A model generated the notes under the pieces. The model was not told the DNA's origin and ran no database searches. It was given only the letters and a program-made list of their open reading frames with translations. This document shows, in pieces, positions 11,861 to 21,316 of a stretch of DNA of 64,000 nucleotides (within the stretch, counting starts at the first letter, position 1; each line of letters begins with the position of its first letter). This DNA comes from Hyperoodon ampullatus (Eukaryota; Chordata; Mammalia; Artiodactyla; Ziphiidae). The translations under genes were made by a program, and so were the position numbers. Location of the stretch: positions 24,040,800 through 24,104,799 of the forward strand of contig OX457071.1 in assembly GCA_949752795.1 (NCBI GenBank), written 5' to 3'.

Positions 11861-12690
11861 AATTGACTGTTGTTTTGACCCCCATAGCTAAATGGATAAT
11901 AGAGTTGACATGCTACACACTTGCACTTTCTCATCTTGTATATATAAGAGAAGATTCTCCCATTCAGTGATGGCTGCATGTAAAGATTCTAAAACATGTA
12001 GATTGCTCTACAACTTTACTTTCCATCCTCTCCCAGGTAGCCTAGAAGAAATAAGAGATAATCACAAGAGGAGAAAGACAAAACTTTAAAGAATTAATTG
12101 TAGCCTTGGTACTGAGAAGCCATTTTCCAGAAAAAAGGTGTTACTTTCCCAATGTACCCACCAAGTATACTTCTTTTGTACCAGCTGAATGCATGCCACA
12201 TGCAGACCTTGTGAGTCTCCAACCTGATATCCACATTTTGTGTTGGGTCACTTTAGATTCTACAAATAACAAAGTGGGCCCGCCAAGCTTTGCTTGTCAA
12301 GTAGCAATTGTATTTTCAAGAGAGCAACTGACTTGGCACCATTTTAGATTCACATAAAAAGTGAAAGCTACCCCTTTGGGGGAATCCTTATCTATCACTT
12401 CACTGCCTTAAGCAAAACTGCTGCCTCAGTGAGGGCTTCCATTCACAGAAATTTCCCTAAATACCTGGACCTGGTTTCACTGATTGCTCATCTACGTTGA
12501 AATATGATGGTGTGCATTGTACTACTGTGGAAAACCATCTGTGCAAAATCAGCACCTGCTATGTATAACCAAAAGCCAATATGGTATCTCCAGTAAGTTG
12601 GCAGAAGTTAAAAAAAGTGCTCATAGCCAAGCCAATACTTTCCTCAATGAACTTTGGGATACTTTTATTATTTTCTGGGCTCTTGCCTAA
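11861..12690. other. Unassigned sequence upstream of an envelope remnant
   Basis: No clear match. Because it lies directly upstream of the env-like remnant and has similar base composition, it may be more of the same provirus, but no protease, reverse transcriptase or surface-unit motif could be recognised. Confidence 0.4.
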
Positions 12691-13960
12691 AGCTTAGCTG
12701 TCTGGTCTGCCATTCGGGAAACTATAGACTGGCAAATTAAAGACATTTCTCTTTGAAGCTGTATACTGTAGGGAAAAAATCCCTGCTACCAACCAGAAAG
12801 TCTGGGTCACAAATATAGATACCCCTGGTAAGGACATGTTCTCTGATGGGACCATAGAAACAAGCCTCTCTCCAACTAAAGAAATTCCTATTGGAAAAAT
12901 CCCAATAATCATAAATGACATTTTCATTCTGGGGGTGCCATGTGTACCACCAGGACTATACTTCTTGTGTAGAAGCCTGGGACAAATTTTCCTGCTCCCA
13001 AGACCATAGGAGATTGTACATTATTGTGGTCATAAAAGACCTTCGTATTTTTAAGGAACTGCTATCAGTAGTCCTAAGATTCCTCCACAAATTTCTTCAA
13101 CATGAGGTGACCCTTAGCTACTTGGGGAAACTCCCTGGAATGATAACTGACTCATAATTTATGCACATTCTGTGGGAGTTTATAGCTATACTAGAATCAT
13201 CCAACTAGAAAAAGTAGTAAGAATTTTTCCCTGACGTTAGCTTACATTATCAATGATACCACCTTAGCCTTGAAAGGCATTCCACTCAGCCTAATTCACT
13301 AGTCAGAGTGGTTATGGATCACAGACTTATCCTATACTTCCCCCTTGCAGGTCAAGGCAGAGTCAGTGCAATCAATAATAAATTCTGATGTACCTGGATT
13401 ATTGCCTTGGGGCAAATGGAAGGTCAAAGCACACATAAGAAAGTCTTCCAGTTTTCCAAGGTAGACTCAATGATTCATGTAATTATTTTTTTGTTTGTTT
13501 GTTTGTTTTTCCATCTGATTGAGCATGGAATCCTAGAGGGCACGGTAGAGGAAAATACTGTTTGTTGGTGATATTGGCTGAATGTGTACCCCCAAAATTC
13601 ATATATATTGAAATACTATGTTCAGTGTGGTGGTATTAGGAGGTGAGCTATCATGAATGAGATTAATGTCCTTATAAAAAAAGGCCTGAGAGAGAGTTCC
13701 CTAGCTCTTCCTCCATGTGAGGATACAATGAGAAGTCTGAAACCTAGAAGAGGGCCCTCACCTGACCATGCTGGAACACTGGTCTTAGACTTCCAGCCTC
13801 CAGAACTGTAAGAAATAAGTTTCTGTTGCTTATAAGTCACCTAGGCTGTGGTATTTTGTTATAGCAACCAAGACAGGCTAAGACAAGTGGTTCTTGGAGT
13901 CCTATTGATAGAAGCCCAAGTTAAATCCTATATGAGACAAGTTGAAAGGACTTGATTCTA
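12690..13960 (+). pseudogene. Decayed endogenous retrovirus envelope (env) remnant, split by an MLT1 LTR
   Basis: A motif of the form PPGLYFLC is readable at 12947-12970, like the PPG-aromatic-C signature in the surface unit of several endogenous retrovirus envelopes. Downstream, 13290-13500 reads as the transmembrane-subunit ectodomain: a basic/leucine stretch, the GQG turn, then the CX6CC disulphide region. In that region the first cysteine codon has become serine (13365-13367), one of the paired cysteines is a TGA stop (13386-13388) and the last cysteine is kept (13389-13391), followed by TWI. Frames change between the two parts and other stops are present, so it cannot be translated as a whole. 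An MLT1 LTR interrupts it at 13569-13885, and a tryptophan/serine-rich stretch resumes at about 13888. The group cannot be named; a class I-like envelope is an inference from motif style. Furin site and signal peptide were not seen. Confidence 0.6.
13569..13885 (+). mobile_element. MLT1-type LTR (ERVL-MaLR)
   Basis: Starts TG and ends CA. It contains the MLT1 phrases in order: 'ggctgaatgtgtacccccaaaattcatat', 'ggtggtattaggaggt', 'tgaatgagattaatgtccttataaaa', 'ccatgtgagga', 'agcctccagaactgtaagaaataa', 'tttctgttgcttataagtcac' and 'tggtattttgttatagca'. Flanking 5-mers gttgg (13564-13568) and agtgg (13886-13890) are a plausible decayed 5-bp target duplication. It lies inside the env remnant. Confidence 0.9.
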
Positions 13961-15250
13961 GCTTCTGTTGGTCAGATTAATTAGAGTAGTCAACAGAGTA
14001 GCTTACTAATGTGAAAATTTTCCAGGAGTCAAGACAGGATATGACTCTGTAAGTTACTGGGAGGAAGTCCACCATGAACTTCCTGTGCTCATATAGGTTT
14101 TGCTGTATATATTGGGATCAGAAGGCCCTGACTGCTTTGTAATCTGGACCATTTTTCAAGATCCTTTATGCAGATTAGGTTTCAGCGAGATAAAGTAATG
14201 TCTCTACGCAGAGAACAGTCTTGCTTCCTGCATGTCGTAACATCAGTGGGTTTCTTATGCTCAGAGTCAGTCTCTTATGCTACAGCCCAGTGCATGTACC
14301 CACTATGGTTGGCCCTCCATGTTGTCCTGTGGGACTTAGAATTTAGGGATCCAGAGCAACTACACTGAGCTGATATGGTTACTTTTTTCTTGATCCAGGA
14401 ATCTGACATCTTTTTTCAGCATCCACATAACTGTGACTGGGTTACATATTAGTATTTAAATAGGGCAAAATCAATTCCCTTACACACAGGAGTTACCAGT
14501 TTGAAAATCATCAATCTCTTCTCTTACAGTATCTACATATTTCTGTGCATTCATGTACAATAAATAATTTATAAAATTTAAACTTAAACCAATTATATAG
14601 GTAGGTTTTTTAGGATAAAATGAGAGGAAATAAAATATATGATATAGATTATGTTTATTATAGTTCAGTGTTTAAAAAAAAGTTTCAAGATTTTAATTCT
14701 CCCAGAAAGAAGAAAAGCACTAGTGGTTATGAGATCTTATGACAGATTCTGTCTCAGCAGTTCACCTTCTCTATCATTTTAAATTCTACACATACACATT
14801 TTTATACAGAGTGAAGACTGAATTTCTCATTGTTTGTTGCCTTATTAAATGTATTAATTTGTCAGAAGAGAAAAAAGATATGATGAAAGCAAAATGACTT
14901 TAAATACCATTGCCCAGATAATACTTGGGGATAAAAATCAACAAACATTCATAAATGAGTCCCCTTTCTTCAAAGCAGAGTAAAATTATTTTACTCTTTT
15001 CAAAACAATTAATACACCTAAATATGAAGTTTTATAGCACTTACCATGTGTTATCTTTATACTAAAGCATATTCCTCATTATATATTTTATATATCACTT
15101 TATTCCTTTTATCCTTTGTATTGTTTATCTATTACTTTTAAACTAAACCTCTAACAATGTCAGCCTCTATCAAATTACATCTGACTCAAAACGTACCTTA
15201 ATTAACTTTGATTTGTATCTACATGTTGCTTCTCAAGGTTCAAAATAGTA
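13961..15250. other. Unassigned sequence
   Basis: 14030-14480 is somewhat richer in GC and may be the distal part of the retroviral remnant or another LTR, but nothing diagnostic was seen. 14480-15250 is AT-rich with no recognisable content. Confidence 0.45.
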
Positions 15251-15254
15251 CAGA

Positions 15255-17165
15255 TAACAATGAACAGATCTAAAAGCAAGTTAAGAAAATGATTTCATTT
15301 GCAATCAGTTAAGAAGAATAAAATATTTAGGACAAAACAAGTGCAAAACCTAAACTCTGAGAACTACATAATGTGATTAAAAGAAATTGAAGATTTAAAT
15401 AAATGGAAAGGCATCCATGTTCATGGATCTGAATACTTAATGTTGTTAAGATAGTAATACTCCCCAAATTAATTTACAGATTCAGTGCACTCCCTATCAG
15501 AATGCCTGCTAGTTTCATTGTAGAAATTGGCAAGCTGATTCTAAAATTAATACTGAAATTCAATGGATACAAAATAGCCAGAACAATCTTGACAAAGAAG
15601 AATAGAATTCTTGAATCACACTCCTGCTTTCAAAACTTACTACAAAGGAACAGTAAGAAAGACAATGTGGTATGGGCATAGGATAGACATATAAATCAAT
15701 GAAGTAGAACTGAGAGTATAGAAATAAAGACATGTATCTATGGTCAATAGATTATTTACAAGGGTGACAAGACATTCAGTAGGAAAAGAATAATATTTTC
15801 AAGAAATGGTGCTGAGACAATTAGATATCCACATGCAAAAGAATGAAGTGTGCAGGTTAGAGAGTATATATGTGAACTTAGTCTTTCTGCTCAGTTTTTC
15901 TGTAAACCTAAAGCAGCTCTAAAATTAGTCTGTGAATTTTATGAAATGGGCCAAAGATCTGAATAGACATTTCTCACTAAAAGATATACAAATGTCCAAT
16001 AAGCACATATAAAGATGCTCAACGTCATTAGTCAACAAGGAAACGCAAATTCAAACCACAGTGATAACACTAGGAATCCACTAGGATGTCTAGAATCAAA
16101 AAGTCAGATAATGTCAAGTGTTAGAAGTAGATAAGTTGGAGCTTTCATACACTCCCGGCGTATGTAATGTAAAATATCACAACCACTTTGTAAAACAGTC
16201 CAGTAGTTCTTCAAACAATTAAACAGTTACCATATTTCCAAGCAATTCCCCTTCTATATATCTCCACATAAAACCTTGTAAACAAATGTTTATAGCAGCA
16301 TTATTCATAATAGCCAAAGCTGGAAACACTCCAAAATACACGTTAACTAACAAATAGATAAACAAAATGTGGTATATCCAAATAATGGAATATCATTTAG
16401 CCATACAAAATTAAGGAAGAGCTTATACATGATACAATATGGATTAACCTTGAGAACATTACAACAAGTCCCCTACATAGGAACTAGTTCCATTCCAAGA
16501 GTGCGTTCGTAAGTCCAGTTTGTTCTTTAAGTCCAACAAAGTTAGCCTAGGTACCCAACTAACACAATCAGCTATATAGTACTGTACTGTAATAGGTTTA
16601 CAATATTTTTCACACAATAATACATAAAAACAATCAAACACAAAAAATAAAACATTTTTAATCTTATAGTATAGTACCTTGAGAATTACAGTAGTACAGT
16701 ACAATAGCTGGCATACGGTGTCTGGCATCCAGTGAACAGGCAAGAAGAGTTCATGACTGGAGGAGGGGAAGGAAGTGGGAGGTGGTAGAGCTGAAGGATC
16801 GTCAGCAATAGGAGATGGAGGGCCAGCTGCAATGTCACTCACGCCTGACGTGGATGGAGCGCACGTTCACATCCTTGAAAGTTCACAACTTGGAGGTTCG
16901 TATGTAGGGGACTTACTGTATGCTATGAAAAAAGCTAGCTTCAAAAGACCACATATGTGATTCCATTCATAGGAAAGGAGTATTGAGGGGGAGATAACTA
17001 AATTGGGAAAGGTATCCTTTTGGGGTGATAAAAATATTCCATAATTGATTGTGATGATGGCTGCACAACTCTGTGAATATAACTTTTAAAACTGAACTGT
17101 AAACTTTAAATGGATGAGTTGTATGGTGTGTCAATTATAGTTCAGTAAAGGTTTACAAATATACA
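15255..17165 (+). mobile_element. Old L1M, ORF2 3' half to 3' end, split by a DNA transposon
   Basis: Plus-strand order is that of L1 ORF2: 'aagaataaaatatttaggac', 'gcactccctatcagaatgcc', 'caaaatagccagaacaatcttg', 'gtatgggcataggatagacatata', 'aatagacatttctc', 'atgctcaacgtcattagtca' and 'gtttatagcagcattattcataatagcc'. At 16300-16440 'aatggaatatcatttagcc' marks the ORF2 end. The sequence then breaks at 16460 and resumes at 16921 ('gaccacatatgtgattccattcat') with the 3' UTR to about 17165. Stops are frequent. Confidence 0.85.
16462..16918. mobile_element. Tigger-like (Tc1/mariner, pogo group) non-autonomous DNA transposon
   Basis: Terminal inverted repeats are visible: gtcccctacatagg near the left end (16468-16481) and its counterpart cgtatgtaggggac at 16899-16912. 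Extending outwards, the right end reads cttactg and pairs partly with the left caacaag. TA dinucleotides flank both ends (16460-16461 and 16919-16920), as expected for TA target-site duplication. The interior contains 'ttagcctaggtacccaactaacac' and 'agctatatagtactgtactgtaatag', a common mammalian repeat. It codes for no transposase. Open frames of 127 and 61 codons here are chance. Confidence 0.8.
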
Positions 17166-17204
17166 GGGTAAAAATATACAGGGAAACAAAGTTACGTATG
17201 ATAA

Positions 17205-17457
17205 CATAATGGTTAATATCATGGACTCCAGAGCATGATGATCTCTGTTCATAAGTCAGCTGTGCTATTTACTAAATGTAAGCTTTCTGTGTCTGAGTTT
17301 GGAAAAATCAAGGCAGCATTAATTCTTTTCTTAAGAGACTTATTTGTGTGGGGTGTGTGTGTGTGTTTATGTGTGTGTGTGTGAAATAATCCATGCAAAA
17401 CACTTAAGACAATGTGTGCCACATAGTATATTGCATAAATATTTGCTTTAATGTTGT
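17205..17457 (+). mobile_element. MIR SINE, expanded by an internal (TG)n
   Basis: Left half 'aatggttaatatcatggactcc ... cagctgtgctatttactaaatg' and right half 'aaaacacttaagacaatgtgtgcc acatagtatattgcataaatatttg' match the MIR start, core and 3' end in order. A (TG)n run at 17346-17383 lies where the MIR 'aaatgaggataataa' segment would be. Confidence 0.8.
17346..17383 (+). repeat. (TG)n microsatellite inside MIR
   Basis: Two runs of tg separated by tta, about 38 bp. Confidence 0.9.
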
Positions 17458-17504
17458 TACTAGTTATTCAACAGAGGAGTTTCTGAGTTTTAGGAACTGA
17501 ATTG

Positions 17505-17546
17505 CTTTTTTTTATTGGAGTATAATTGCTTTACAATGTTGTATTT
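17505..17546 (-). mobile_element. Ultra-short L1 3' tail insertion, minus strand
   Basis: The phrase ttttttattggagtataatt followed by gctttacaatgttgt is exactly the reverse complement of the last bases of the cetacean L1 3' end seen at 26550 and 56590. Only about 35 bases plus a poly(T) of seven are present. No clear target duplication. Confidence 0.6.
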
Positions 17547-20028
17547 GTTCCTTTTTGATAAGCCCTCTTTTGAGAAGGTAGGAGGTGATATTAATAAATA
17601 TCAAGCAATTTTTTCCATTATGAAAGAACAACAATGTGTGTTGAGCAGGGGTTTTGAAAAGTACCAGGGAAATTTGGAGTGAATTTTTTTTTCATTTTAA
17701 TTGCCTCAGTTGCCTATCTTTATTGTAAAGATATCCAATAGGCAAGGTATTTCTCTTGCATTCTCTAATTATTTGGGGGAATAATCTGTTTAATGTAATT
17801 TGCTAGCTTGCATCAGTTTAAACTCACCAGGTGGGAAAGCTTCCTTTTTAGACTATTTAGCTGTAATATTTAAATCTGCTCTCCTTTGTCAGGACAAATA
17901 TATAGCACATTGGTACAACCAATAAAACAATTTCAAAGAGTGTAAAGGTTGATCATAAGTAACCTAATAAAACAGAATGAAAAAAATCCACGTTGACCTC
18001 CTGTCTGGTCCCAACCTGATATCTCAGTAAGCACCACTTACTTCATCATGCTGTCACCAGGTAACGATGAAACCCCAACCCGTTTCTATATTCTGTTCAA
18101 CCTTGGTATCTATGAATGCATTTTATTGCTTAGAAAAATATACATCATACCTGATATTATTGTCTTTGAATTGCCAAATTATTTATGATTAAACTATGAA
18201 AGCTATATTCAGACAGTCATAAAGATCAGGCACAAACCTCAAAAGAAGGGAATTTAGAAGTGAAGCAGAGATTTAATTCTTCAATTACTCTTTTATGCCT
18301 CTCTATTACATCACATAATAAAAAAATGACAAATCAATATTTGACTGTCTCTTACTATAAACAAAGAAAATATCATTTAAAATTATGCTGGCTAACTCTT
18401 CCTCCTCACAAAAGACTGATATGATTTTTTAAAAACATATGTTTCAAAAAAAGCAAAAAAAATTGTTTTATTTTTATTTATTTTTCTTGAAACTATGTAG
18501 TGATTAGAAATGCTCTATGAATTATGATGGTACAAAAGTTAAGACATGTTAACCAATCAAAAAATATTTTTACATCTCAGTAAGCAGGAGAGGAATACAA
18601 ATTTCTAAAACAGTAGTCCTCTGTCTTTTTTTTGTGGTTGATAAGAGAGAATTTTTAGAATCTTTGGCAATCTGATTAAAATTGTGGACTCATTCATTTA
18701 AAAAAAATGATCATATACATGCAACCCTCAACTGTGATATGGAGCAATATCTGCTACCCCAGGAAGTTATCAAGTCAATCTTTGTCTGCTGCCTCTACTT
18801 TTACTCCCTAGCAAAACTACATGGTAAACAAAGTATTGCAGAGAAAGAAATAGTGGAGAGCTGTTCTTTGATAGACAATTTTAAAGTAGAAGGTGGGCCC
18901 TCATATTTTAATAGAAAATGGTAGTAACTGTTATTAGTAGCAAGCTAAATTGCTAATATATCATCCTGTATTTAAATGTCTTAATTTTAAAATTTTATAA
19001 TATACATTAATATTTCTAAGACTTTGTGTTCTAAATAATGTGTGGATTAAACTTCATGATATATTCAAAATATTTGCAACACCTATCTAGTCCATTGCTC
19101 AAGGTAGTATTTTCAAGAGGTAGTGGTGTAGCAGGAAAATAGAGATGCACATAGAATATGAATTGGTTTGAATCATTTTAACCATTTATTATCCAAGTAA
19201 ACAAAGGAGAATCCCTTCTTCTAGAAGCCAGGCTTCATGTCTAGAATGGATGTCATTTGCTTCTGCTGTACATATTGTGAAGCATAGAGACAGAGAGTGA
19301 CCTGGGACATTGGATCATGAATTTCTGAATCTTTTTTGTTGCCAAACTTTCTTTACCCTCCTCTTATGTGGACTACAAAGTAAACATATACAAAGAGGGG
19401 ACTTTACTATTATTGAACTTTCCTTTTGTTTCTTTCCCCCATCTCTGTAGCCCAATTTCAGTGGACTTTTCCAAAGGTAGAGACAAACTTGAACAAGGAA
19501 ATTCATTCCAAGGCTTATGTCATTGGATGGGGCAACTTCTGGGTGGAATCACCCCAGGCTCTTCTCATGCAAGTAGCATGGACAAATAGAGAAAATTCTC
19601 AAGGAGACAAAACTGCAAGTGTGAATAAAAAAGAGAAACTCTGCCTGTATTATGGTCTAATAAATATCCTTAATATTCGGTAACATTATTTGTTCATATA
19701 TTTGGAGAAAAAATCAAGGAAAGAGAGTACTAAAATTCCCCCTGGAGGCAAATAAGTATACTTTATCTCATTAATAGTAACAAACTATTAATAATTAACT
19801 AGAGAGAGTTAACTAGATTTATCAAGCCCTTCCAGAACAAAGACCTACAGTTTCAGAAACCTTTATCCAGGCCTTTGTACTAATTTGTCAACAGTGATAA
19901 CAACATGATGGCTCATGAAGGCTTATATGCATGTCTCTTCTTTGTTATAACCAGAAGCTTCTTAAGTTGAACATAAGACATCAATTAATTTCACCTTACG
20001 ACCTCATATTTCAGTAGAGAAGTCAGTC
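17547..20028. other. AT-rich sequence, nothing recognised
   Basis: No gene or named repeat. The 19.2-19.7 kb part has a more balanced composition and overlapping open frames of 63-85 codons on both strands, which is typical of an old unidentified repeat and not of an exon. Confidence 0.5.
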
Positions 20029-20197
20029 AAAAAGTTATTTCTGATTGGGATTGACATATATACACTAAAATGTATAAAATAGATAACTAGTAAGAACCTG
20101 CTGTATAGCACAGGGAACTCCACTTTGCTGTACAGCAGAAACTAACCCAACATTGTAAAACTATACTCCAAAAAAAAAAAAAAAAAAGTTATTCTGA
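20029..20197 (+). mobile_element. 5'-truncated L1 3' end with target duplication
   Basis: A 140-bp segment (20046-20183) carries 'gtatagcacagggaactcc', 'actttgctgtacagcagaaactaac' and 'caacattgtaaaactatactcc' followed by A18, the 3' end of cetartiodactyl L1. It is flanked by aaaagttatttctgat (left, ending 20045) and aaaagttattctgat (right, 20183-20197), a target duplication differing by one T. Confidence 0.85.
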
Positions 20198-20563
20198 TCT
20201 GAATCTTTCACTGTTATATTGTCCAATCAAGCTCAAAGAAAACTGTATGATACCACAGCTTTAATTCAATGCAATTTAATAATGTAAAACCTCACTATTA
20301 AGTCAATTGTTTTACCCAGACAAAAATTACATCTCCAGAAAATAATTTTTTCAATACAATTTCTTGATCCTTCTTAAACATTTTTTTTTATATCCAGCAG
20401 CCACAAAAAATACAAGTCTCATTTGTGTGTCCTGTTTGGATAGATGGATCACAATTCCTTAATCCCATTTTTAAACGGTAAACTAACTGAGACTTCATCT
20501 AACTGCTTGGCTAGATTCTTAAAAAAAATATATGTGTAGGAAACACAAACCCTGACACTAAAA

Positions 20564-20800
20564 GTGTGTGTAAAGGGCTTCCCTGGTGGCGCAGTGGTTG
20601 AGAGTCCACCTGCCGATGCAGGGGACACGGGTTCGTGCCCCGGTCCAGGAGGATCCCACATGCCACGGAGTGGCTGGGCCCGTGAGCCATGGCCGCTGAG
20701 CCTGCGCGTCCGGAGCCTGTGCTCCGCAATGGGAGAGGCCACAACAGTGAGAGGCCCGCGTATCACAAAAAAAAAAAAAAAAAAAAAGGTGTGTGTAAAG
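20564..20800 (+). mobile_element. CHR-2 SINE with 12-bp target duplication
   Basis: tRNA-derived SINE of about 210 bp (20576-20788). Head ggcttccctgg, pol III A-box-like tggcgcagtgg, B-box-like ggttcgtgccc, then the tRNA-unrelated body and poly(A). The duplication gtgtgtgtaaag occurs at 20564-20575 and 20789-20800. Differences from the other copies are mostly at CpG sites, so it is fairly young. Overlapping open frames of 77-127 codons on both strands are a property of this GC-rich SINE. Confidence 0.95.
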
Positions 20801-21187
20801 AGGCTAGTGATGGTAGATGATTTCCAGGCCACTGTATATTTCCCAGGTTGCTTAAATTGTGCTGAGTCCTTTTTTCTTCTCCTATGCTGAGGTAAGACTA
20901 AGTAAGAGTCTTATTTAACCTTTTTTTCTAAACTCACAGACTTTTACAATTCTAATATCCACCCCCCCACAAAAATAGGTAAGTACAAAAAGCAAACTAC
21001 ATGAAAAAGTTCTACATAACTAATAACTCGACAGGGTGACTATCTTTGGGTGAAGGTATTTTTGTTGTTGATTTGTTTCTTTGGTGGTTGTTTTTTTCAC
21101 TGTTCACAGAATTTCATACTAAGGAGGCTTTGGCTAGGAAGGATTTTCATCCCCTGACCATATTATTATAACTGTGCAGGGAGTTGT
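20801..21187. other. Nothing recognised
   Basis: Short spacer between a SINE and a polypurine tract. Confidence 0.5.
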
Positions 21188-21316
21188 GAAAGACAGGGAG
21201 AGAAGGAGAGAAGGAGGGAGGGAGGGAGGGAGGGAGGGAGAGAGAGAGAGAGAGAGAGGGACAGGGAGAGGGAGAGGGAGAGGGAGAGGGAGAGGGAGAG
21301 AGAGAGAGAGAGAGAA
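21188..21316 (+). repeat. 129-bp (GA)/(GGA)/(GGGA) polypurine tract
   Basis: All purine except single C bases near 21194 and 21262. It is made of gaagga units, then (ggga)n, (ga)n, (gggaga)n and (ga)n again. The flanking (ga)n blocks around the (gggaga)n core give approximate mirror symmetry. The minus-strand 78-codon frame here is a Ser/Pro repeat artefact. Confidence 0.95.

Noticed and set aside
16459..16842. 127-codon minus-strand open frame
   Set aside because: Lies wholly within the non-autonomous Tigger-like transposon and has no transposase motif.
20576..20650. tRNA gene at the SINE head
   Set aside because: A- and B-box-like motifs are from the tRNA ancestry of the SINE; no cloverleaf-competent full tRNA is present.
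20449..20890. Open frames of 77-127 codons on both strands over the SINE
   Set aside because: The same overlapping frames recur in every CHR-2 copy and follow from its GC-rich tRNA-derived sequence and poly(A)/poly(T), so they are not genes.
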